From: Geomonas paludis
Lineage (GTDB): Bacteria; Desulfobacterota; Desulfuromonadia; Geobacterales; Geobacteraceae
Assembly: GCF_014193585.1 (NCBI RefSeq)
Contig: NZ_BLXY01000002.1
Span: 124,001-188,000, forward strand
Direction: 5' to 3'
DNA length: 64,000 bases
The notes under the pieces are model-generated. The model saw only the letters and a program-made list of their open reading frames with translations, made no database searches and was not told the DNA's origin. Shown here in pieces: positions 58,963 through 64,000 of this stretch (positions within the stretch are counted from its first letter, which is position 1; every line of letters starts with the position of its first letter). The translations under genes were made by a program, and so were the position numbers.

Positions 58963-59364
58963 ATGAACATCGAGTGGACCAGTGACCTGGCCATCGGCGT
59001 GAACGAGATCGACGAGCAGCACAAGGAGATTTTCAGAAGGTTCGACCGCCTGCTGAGCGCCTGCAACGAGGGAAAAGGCAACGAGGAGGTCCTCAAGCTG
59101 CTGCTCTTCCTGGAGGACTACGTCAAAGAACATTTCGCCGCCGAGGAGCAACTCCAAAAGGGGAGCAACTATCCCGACTACCCGGCGCACAAGGCGCAGC
59201 ACGTCGCCTTCATCGCCGACGTGCACAAGCTGACCGACTCCTTCCGCAACGAGGGGGCCACCCTGCCCCTGGTGATCCAGACCAACAGGACCCTGGCCAA
59301 CTGGCTGATCCAGCACATCAAGAAGGTGGACACCGCCTTCGCCAAGTACCTACGCGAGAAGTAA
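58963..59364 (+). CDS. Bacteriohemerythrin
   Basis: 133-residue O2-binding four-helix protein. Non-heme diiron ligands in order: His of DEQHKEIF, His/Glu of YVKEHFAAEEQL, the two His of YPAHKAQHVAF, His and Asp of LIQHIKKVDTAF. Length and spacing are standard. AAAAGGAG before ATG 58963. Binds oxygen reversibly in the cytoplasm, for storage, delivery or sensing; its place in the two-component operon makes a sensing or protection role plausible. Confidence 0.96.
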   Translation: MNIEWTSDLAIGVNEIDEQHKEIFRRFDRLLSACNEGKGNEEVLKLLLFLEDYVKEHFAAEEQLQKGSNYPDYPAHKAQHVAFIADVHKLTDSFRNEGATLPLVIQTNRTLANWLIQHIKKVDTAFAKYLREK

Positions 59365-59424
59365 CAAAACCTGATGAGCGACAATCTTCCGCTAAATCCC
59401 TCTCATCATCACCCCTCAGGTAAC

Positions 59425-59464
59425 AAAAAAAAGGTCCCCCTCGTGTTCGAGGGGGACCTTTTCA
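59425..59464. terminator. Bidirectional terminator between convergent genes
   Basis: AAGGTCCCCCTCG/CGAGGGGGACCTT 13-bp arms, TGTT loop, A-run before and TTTTC after. Ends the hemerythrin transcript and the opposing unknown gene. Confidence 0.9.
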
Positions 59465-59510
59465 TTTTCGAGCCGCAAGCGGCGGCGGGAGGAGCGCGAA
59501 GACGGGGCGT

Positions 59511-60380
59511 TCAGGAGGGCTTCTTCGCCTCGGACGCACCCTCGGGCTTGCGCCCGCCATCCTTGCCGTGCCGGAAGGACTTCCTGTGCCGGGACCGGCT
59601 GCGGGGACGGTCGCCCGCCGCAGGTTTCGCCTGCTGCTGTACGGCGCCCTTTTCCTTTTCCTTCTGCGGCTGACTCTTTTGCGGCTGTTCCTTCGGCTGC
59701 TGCTCGGGACGGTTGGGCGACTTGAGCCGGGCGATCAGGTCGCGCGCCCAGTCGGCATCGCCGTCGCAGCATTCCTTGGCCACGTACTGCAGGTCCTCGG
59801 GCGTGGTCTTGCTCGACTTGATCTTGAAGAGCCGCTCGATCAGCTCGCGGGACCAGTAGTACTCCCTGATGTATTTCTTGCCGTCGATCTCGTCGTAACT
59901 GTAATCGGTGCAGGGGACCACGCTCTTCAGCCACTGCGGGGTGACCTTGAGCCGGGCCGCGGCCGCCTCCTTTTCGTGGTGGTCGTGGTCCTGTTTTTTG
60001 CGCACGATGTGGCTGCCCGGTCCCTTTTCCTCGACCACCGGCGCCGCCTGCGCCTGCTGCACCAGGTGCTCCAGGTGACGGCCGAGATCCTCCAGCGCCG
60101 GGACGCTGAGCCGGGAAACGGGGGCATCGGCGCGGTAGACGACTCCGGGACGATCGACGCGGTAGTCCACCGTCGGTTCGGTCTCCCCTTCCTGGACCCC
60201 GACGCTCACCTCCAGGTCGAAGGAACCACTGGCCAGTTGCTCGGCGAGATCGCCCTCGACCGCATCGAGGATCAAGCCGGTGAGACACTCCTTGAGCGTT
60301 CCCTCTTCTACCCTGAAGTAGGCGTGACCGTGGAGCTTGGCGAGCTGGTCGGTTACTTTTTGCAGATGTTCTGAGGTCAT
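59511..60380 (-). CDS. Unknown protein with Arg/Lys/Gln-rich disordered C-terminus
   Basis: 289 residues, no signal peptide. N-terminal half about 1-115 alternates strands and helices (HAYFRVEEGTLKECLTGLIL; VSVGVQEGETEPTVDYRV). A His/Glu/Lys-rich hinge QDHDHHEKEAAAARLK follows, then a short folded region VPCTDYSYDEIDGKKYIREY and CDGDADWARDLIARLKS. The last 75 residues are low-complexity Gln/Lys/Pro then Arg/Ser (RPRSRSRHRKSFRHGKDGG), suggesting nucleic-acid or polyanion binding. No family recognised. Weak ribosome site at ATG 60380. Confidence 0.72.
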   Translation of the reverse strand: MTSEHLQKVTDQLAKLHGHAYFRVEEGTLKECLTGLILDAVEGDLAEQLASGSFDLEVSVGVQEGETEPTVDYRVDRPGVVYRADAPVSRLSVPALEDLGRHLEHLVQQAQAAPVVEEKGPGSHIVRKKQDHDHHEKEAAAARLKVTPQWLKSVVPCTDYSYDEIDGKKYIREYYWSRELIERLFKIKSSKTTPEDLQYVAKECCDGDADWARDLIARLKSPNRPEQQPKEQPQKSQPQKEKEKGAVQQQAKPAAGDRPRSRSRHRKSFRHGKDGGRKPEGASEAKKPS

Positions 60381-60582
60381 GATGAAATACCCACCCTACC
60401 GTTCATTGTATTGCCTGTAGCGGACGCAGGGGCAGCGCCCGGCGCATGGCAAAACACTACCCTAGCACAAGCAGGGGCAAATCGCATACATCAAATTGGC
60501 AGCCGGCTCACAGCAGCAGGTAAGAGCACCCACTGAGGAGGCGGCGGCCAAGGCAGACGGAGGTGTGTCACTTCCTTCCGGA

Positions 60583-60613
60583 CCAAAAAAATGGGAGCCC
60601 AAACAGGCTCCCA
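60583..60613 (-). terminator. Minus-strand terminator
   Basis: TGGGAGCC/GGCTCCCA arms followed on the minus strand by TTTTTTT, 230 bases past the CheY-like gene, the nearest upstream minus-strand gene. Confidence 0.75.
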
Positions 60614-60844
60614 GTCACGACTCAGATACAGACAACGTTAAAGTAATCAGACAACATTTGCGGCCCAAAAGGCCATAACATCTACAAACTGCAGGTCTCC
60701 ATCATATCAGCAAGACAAGTACATTAGAAAGAACATTGCATTCACCACATCACATCACTTCATCACACTACATAACATCACATCATTGCAACCGATACAG
60801 AACAATCCATGACAAGCAATCACGGCATCACATAAAGGTACGGA
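60614..60844. other. AT-rich intergenic tract with CATCACATCA-type simple sequence
   Basis: 60736-60790 is dominated by repeats of CATCAC/CATCA/CACTACATAACA words. No ORF, no clear stem. The whole region 60381-60844 lacks a gene; the part before 60583 also shows nothing. Confidence 0.5.
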
Positions 60845-61201
60845 TCAGGCAGCAATTGCCTGGTACAACTGTGCAGGCAGAAAGGGCTTGCGCAAAAAGG
60901 TGCTTCCCTCACTGCGCAGTTCCTGGGGGGGCGTCTCGAACTTGGAATATCCCCCGCTGCAGAAAACGATCCGGGTGCTGCCACCCATGTCGCGGATCTC
61001 CCGTGCCGCTTCGACGCCGGTCATCAACGGCATGTCGATGTCCATGATGGTAACGTCCGGGCGGTGCTCGCGGTACTTCTCAACCGCCTCGACACCGTTG
61101 GCGGCCTCCGCCACGATGACGTGCCCTTCCCTCTCCACCATGAAACGCAGCATCTGCCTGATATCTTCTACGTCGTCAACTATCAGGACCCTTCTCTTCA
61201 T
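60845..61201 (-). CDS. Single-domain response regulator (CheY-like)
   Basis: 118 residues from ATG 61201 (GGGGTG upstream); the frame is open to 61303. Receiver with VLIVDDVEDIRQM (acidic pair), phospho-Asp in VTIMDIDMPLMTG (near 54), Thr/Ser switch region IVFCSGGYSK, and Lys in FLRKPFLPAQ (near 106). No output domain, so it acts by protein contact. A sigma-54-like promoter can be read upstream. Confidence 0.92.
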   Translation of the reverse strand: MKRRVLIVDDVEDIRQMLRFMVEREGHVIVAEAANGVEAVEKYREHRPDVTIMDIDMPLMTGVEAAREIRDMGGSTRIVFCSGGYSKFETPPQELRSEGSTFLRKPFLPAQLYQAIAA

Positions 61202-61265
61202 TTCACACCCCAATGCATTCAACCGAGTACTGACCGCGCCCCGTGGGCATTTGACCACACACATT

Positions 61266-61281
61266 TGCCTAAAACGTGCCC
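61266..61281 (-). promoter_or_regulatory. Possible sigma-54 promoter of the CheY-like gene
   Basis: Minus strand GGGCACGTTTTAGGCA: GGCACG and GCA with ten bases between the GG and GC pairs, near the consensus TGGCACG-N4-TTGCA. Start would be about 54 bases before the ATG. Confidence 0.4.
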
Positions 61282-61678
61282 AAATTGTGCAAAGTTCGCA
61301 CATTTAGCCTCAGGTACCATGATTATTAAAAAAGGCCGCCACAGTTGGTCCTGCCAAGTTGAAGAAATCTCTGTCGATTTTTGGAGCCCGTTGAGAGCGA
61401 AATTAATGCGACGTGGGCGGGGTGCGACCGCGCACCAACAAAACGCGGCCGTGTCCGGGGCTGGCCGCGCAGTCTTTACGCCGAATCCCGCGCCCCCCTG
61501 CGCTAAATGACGTAGCGCGTGAGGCGAAATGCCCCACCTGTTGCCCAGGGAAGAAGTCTCTTGCTTTTGCAAAGGATGTGATTAGAATTTGCTAAGCCAA
61601 ATCCGGGACAGTGCCACATGCCGACACGCGGCTGAACTAAGGGGCCGAGCAACACCACGACGAAAGGAGGAACGGACA
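61282..61678. other. Divergent intergenic region, no gene seen
   Basis: Between the CheY-like gene (minus) and the DoxX gene (plus). Contains no ORF with a ribosome site and no clear repeat. Confidence 0.4.
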
Positions 61679-62188
61679 ATGGAAAGGTTATTGCTGACCA
61701 ACGACAGCTGGAGTGGGACGGTACTGAGAGTAGGGCTGGGGCTCGTGATGTTTCTACATGGCGCACAAAATCTGCTAGGATGGTTCTATGGACTGGGATT
61801 CGAGCACGCTATGGCTGTGATGACCACACAGCTAGGGATGCCGAAGATAGTCGGCGTTCTCATCATCATGACCCAGTTCTGTGGAGGTATCGCACTAATG
61901 CTGGGAGCCTACGTACGTATCGCAGCCGCTGCCGTCATCCTGGTGATGCTGGCATCATTTGGTGTGCTGAACTACGACAACGGATTCCTGACCACCTGGA
62001 GCGGAAAACAGCTGTCCCCGGGAGTGGAGTTCCAGCTTCTCGCCCTGGCGGTGGCGGCGAACATCATGATGTTCGGTGCAGGTCGCTGGTCCGTCGACCG
62101 CGCCCTGGAAAGCCCGCGCAGCAGGATCAGCCGCGAGCGTGCGGCACGAGAGGCGGAGCTGACCGTTCAGCCCCCCTCCCACCTCTGA
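61679..62188 (+). CDS. DoxX family membrane protein
   Basis: 169 residues from ATG 61679, AAAGGAGGAACGGAC upstream. Four TM helices: VLRVGLGLVMFLHGAQNLLG, PKIVGVLIIMTQFCGGIALM, VRIAAAAVILVMLASFGVL and LLALAVAANIMMFGAGRWS. Gly in FLHGAQ and the GxGxWSxD end are family features. DoxX/SURF4-like proteins are linked to redox and sulfur/thiosulfate metabolism, but many members have no known role. Followed 27 bases later by the small DUF2007 protein. Confidence 0.88.
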   Translation: MERLLLTNDSWSGTVLRVGLGLVMFLHGAQNLLGWFYGLGFEHAMAVMTTQLGMPKIVGVLIIMTQFCGGIALMLGAYVRIAAAAVILVMLASFGVLNYDNGFLTTWSGKQLSPGVEFQLLALAVAANIMMFGAGRWSVDRALESPRSRISRERAAREAELTVQPPSHL

Positions 62189-62215
62189 GGCGCCCCAGCG
62201 AACAAGGAGGAAACC

Positions 62216-62395
62216 ATGGTGAAGTTCTACGATGCCAAGAGCGAGGCCGAACTGGCCCGCGTCGAGGCGGTGCTGAAGCAGGGTGGGATCGAGTATTTCG
62301 TGACCGGCCTTGGCAAGGAAGAGGTAAGCGGTGAGATCGAGGTAGCGGAGGAAGACCTGCCCAGGGCAGAAGAACTGCTCCTCAAGACAAAGTGA
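62216..62395 (+). CDS. DUF2007-type small protein
   Basis: 59 residues, ATG 62216 after AAGGAGG. MVKFYDAKSEAELARVEAVL, then LKQGGIEYFVT and a C-terminal EIEVAEEDLPRAEELL: the beta-alpha-beta plan of the DUF2007 putative signal-transducing family (ferredoxin-like). It is cytoplasmic, and possibly regulates its DoxX neighbour; no biochemical role is known. Confidence 0.82.
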   Translation: MVKFYDAKSEAELARVEAVLKQGGIEYFVTGLGKEEVSGEIEVAEEDLPRAEELLLKTK

Positions 62396-62409
62396 AACTG
62401 GCAGCGGAC

Positions 62410-62802
62410 CTACCCGAGCGGGCGGTCCGAATGAGCATCGGCAGTAAAAGCCATCACACCTTCTACCCTGATCTCGAGCCTCCACTGCACCTGCGGCAAC
62501 CCGGCAGGCTCGAGTTCAGGGGCATATCCGTTCAGGACCGCCGTGTCGGTCGCCTTCTCCACCTTCCCCACAAACTGGTACCCGTTTCCCGTTTCGTCGG
62601 CCACCACCACCGACACGTGGGGATTTTCCTGCAGGTTCTTCATGGTCGTGGGACAGAACCAGGACTCGAACACCAGCCGGTTGGGCTCGAACAGGGCGAT
62701 GCCCCTTCCTGCCGCGAGGTGCGGGCGCCCGCCGCTATCGCAGCTAGCCACGTAGGCATGTCCCACCTGCTCCGCCAGTTCTCTTATCTTGTCGCTGATC
62801 AT
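62410..62802 (-). CDS. Pyridoxamine-5-phosphate-oxidase-like flavin-binding protein
   Basis: 130 residues from ATG 62802, GAGGAGGTACGTGAAC upstream. Split-barrel fold: IRELAEQVGHAYVASCDSGG, ALFEPNRLVFESWFC and ENPHVSVVVADETGNGYQFV follow the PNPOx/general-stress pattern. FMN or F420 binding is a family property; substrate unknown. Convergent with the DUF2007 gene, 14 bases between stops. Confidence 0.85.
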   Translation of the reverse strand: MISDKIRELAEQVGHAYVASCDSGGRPHLAAGRGIALFEPNRLVFESWFCPTTMKNLQENPHVSVVVADETGNGYQFVGKVEKATDTAVLNGYAPELEPAGLPQVQWRLEIRVEGVMAFTADAHSDRPLG

Positions 62803-63209
62803 GTTCACGTACCTCCTCTTGCCGATGCGGATCAGCCGGCGGTGCCAGCGCATCCTGATGGGCCACCGGCGTGAAGGATGACGGTGCCTGCCACAAGGAG
62901 CGCCGCAACGTCCAACGAGAGGCTGCATCCCCTGCGGGTGCGCCGCTATAGCCAGTCTGACTCTGGATCGCATCCTCGTTTCTCCTTGGGATCAATCTTT
63001 CCGTCAGCCCCCCCTTGATTTAACCGTGCGTCAGCACTAGCTTCTTGTAGCACTGGGACAAAAATAGTCAAGGAAAGGGGTCTCTGGCCGCGGTTTGCAG
63101 CGGGCCGGCGGCGGGTAATGGCAGCATGGAGCGACCAGGAGAAGAAGCCAGCGGTGAAAGGTCCCCTTTATTGGTGACGGCGCGGGAAGGATCTGACATA
63201 CTGCCGGGC
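62803..63209. other. Divergent intergenic region
   Basis: Holds no gene with a ribosome site. The 63126-63209 part is in frame with the rhomboid gene and might belong to it if ATG 63126 is used. Confidence 0.35.
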
Positions 63210-64000
63210 ATGACCGAGGACCATGAACAAGGCGTAGAGCCTCAGGATGATTGGCGTATCGTTCCGGTGTGGCGGGTGGAGGAGCGGGGGCGCAAGCTGT
63301 CCCTGCGCCAGGCCCGCCTGTGGGCGCTGGTGCTGGAGTCGCGTTTCATCGAGTGCCGCCTGGAGCCGGGGCCGCGGGGGTGGCAGGTGTGGGTAGCGCC
63401 CGAGAACTATGACGCCGCCTGCCGCGAACTGAACCTCTACGTCGAGGAGAACCGCAACTGGCCGCCGTTCCTGCCGCCGGTGCACCCCATGAAGGAGAAC
63501 ACCCTCCCTACCCTGTCCATCCTGGTCCTGCTGGCCACCTTCCACAACCTGACCAACCTGGATGTGAAGGTTTTCGGGCACTATCCGGTGGACTGGCTCG
63601 ACATCGGCAACGCCCATGCCGGGCTCATCCTGAAGGGTGAGTGGTGGCGCCTGGTGACGGCGCTCACCCTGCACGCGGACGCGCTGCACCTCATCAGCAA
63701 CCTGGCCATCGGCGGCGTCTTCATCGTTTACCTGTGCCGGGACCTCGGCTCGGGGCTCGCCTGGACCCTGCTGCTCGCCTCCGGTGTCTGCGGCAACCTC
63801 GCCAACGCCTACGTCCAGCTTCCCAGCCACACTTCGGTAGGCGCCTCGACGGCCGTGTTCGGGGCGGTCGGCATCCTGGGCGCCCTCACCATGATGCGCT
63901 ACCGGCACCACCTGCGCAGGCGCTGGCCGCTCCCCATCGCAGCGGCGCTGTCGCTTTTGGTACTGCTGGGCACCGAGGGGGAGAGGACCGACCTCGGGGC
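63210..64000 (+). CDS. Rhomboid family intramembrane serine protease (3-prime end cut by window)
   Basis: Cleaves membrane proteins within the bilayer. N-terminal soluble part about 1-95 (DDWRIVPVWRVEERGRKLSL), TM1 about 98-120, then WRLVTALTLHADALHLISNL, which contains the HxxxxHxxxN motif of TM2. TM4 holds the catalytic Ser in SVGASTAVFGAVG (GxSx). The catalytic His of TM6 lies beyond base 64000. The start is uncertain: ATG 63210 is used, but an in-frame ATG at 63126 and TTG at 63171 are possible, and none has a strong ribosome site. Confidence 0.88.
   Translation, partial: MTEDHEQGVEPQDDWRIVPVWRVEERGRKLSLRQARLWALVLESRFIECRLEPGPRGWQVWVAPENYDAACRELNLYVEENRNWPPFLPPVHPMKENTLPTLSILVLLATFHNLTNLDVKVFGHYPVDWLDIGNAHAGLILKGEWWRLVTALTLHADALHLISNLAIGGVFIVYLCRDLGSGLAWTLLLASGVCGNLANAYVQLPSHTSVGASTAVFGAVGILGALTMMRYRHHLRRRWPLPIAAALSLLVLLGTEGERTDLG

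Noticed and set aside
55819-59316. 1165-codon minus-strand frame opposite the NtrC/kinase/hemerythrin operon
   Set aside because: Low-complexity shadow; the plus strand carries complete motifs with ribosome sites.
60496-60678. 60-residue plus-strand ORF
   Set aside because: Runs through a hairpin terminator and has no ribosome site.

Overview
The window reads as chromosome of a high-GC, delta-proteobacterial iron-reducer type organism, most likely a member of the Geobacteraceae (Geobacter/Geomonas group). This is inferred from gene content: a heme-motif (CxxCH) diguanylate cyclase/phosphodiesterase, sigma-54 two-component regulators, bacteriohemerythrin, CbiMQO metal uptake, a MucR/Ros regulator and many GC-rich dispersed palindromes. 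It was not tested by alignment. About 53 protein genes and two tRNAs are supported. There is no rRNA, CRISPR array, transposase, integrase or prophage gene.

Layout. 1-6.5 kb: MacA-type efflux adaptor (cut by the left edge), Fe/Mn superoxide dismutase, a lipocalin plus OFA-type MFS pair, a zinc-ribbon/HEAGH membrane protein and an FG-GAP lipoprotein. 6.8-10.5 kb: tRNA-Leu(CAA), a 964-residue heme-PAS-GGDEF-EAL protein and tRNA-Ala(GGC). 10.7-18.7 kb, all on the minus strand: an Att/Lol-like ABC exporter (ATPase, 844-residue FtsX-type permease, AttH/CrtC-like protein), an exported unknown, an AI-2E family transporter and two lipoproteins. 18.8-22.5 kb: a spinster-type MFS transporter beside a fused AMP-ligase/carrier/PlsC enzyme, reminiscent of LplT-Aas lysophospholipid recycling. 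23-26.4 kb: MucR with a histone-H1-like tail, then a SAM-I riboswitch controlling two Cys/Met-metabolism PLP enzymes. 26.6-32 kb: a coiled-coil/J-domain/LRR protein, YaiI, CspA and CbiM-CbiQ-CbiO. 32.4-43.2 kb: hybrid histidine kinase, DUF3300 protein, M20D amidohydrolase, a three-gene unknown cluster, SixA-HhH protein-Ppx/GppA and a small membrane protein. 43.6-55.1 kb, minus strand: PKD-repeat secreted protein, CheW, glycogen phosphorylase, CPA2 antiporter, Ca2+-type P-ATPase, DUF3124 and a small membrane protein. 55.5-64 kb: NtrC-family regulator/sensor kinase/bacteriohemerythrin operon, an Arg/Lys-rich unknown, a CheY-like regulator, DoxX, DUF2007, a PNPOx-like protein and a rhomboid protease cut by the right edge.

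Themes. Signal transduction (c-di-GMP, two histidine kinases, CheW, CheY), envelope lipid/lipoprotein handling and ion homeostasis dominate. The intergenic space is unusually rich in small non-autonomous repeats. A 29-30 bp imperfect palindrome (GGGGAC...GTCCCC) occurs nine times, once inside the P-type ATPase reading frame and once supplying the C-terminus and stop of cbiO. A second palindrome family supplies the ppx stop codon, and a third, about 115 bp, is flanked by a 14-bp duplication carrying the ribosome-binding site of the exporter ATPase. Strong sigma-70-type promoters can be read for sodB, both tRNAs, cspA, cbiM, ppx, the PKD gene and others.
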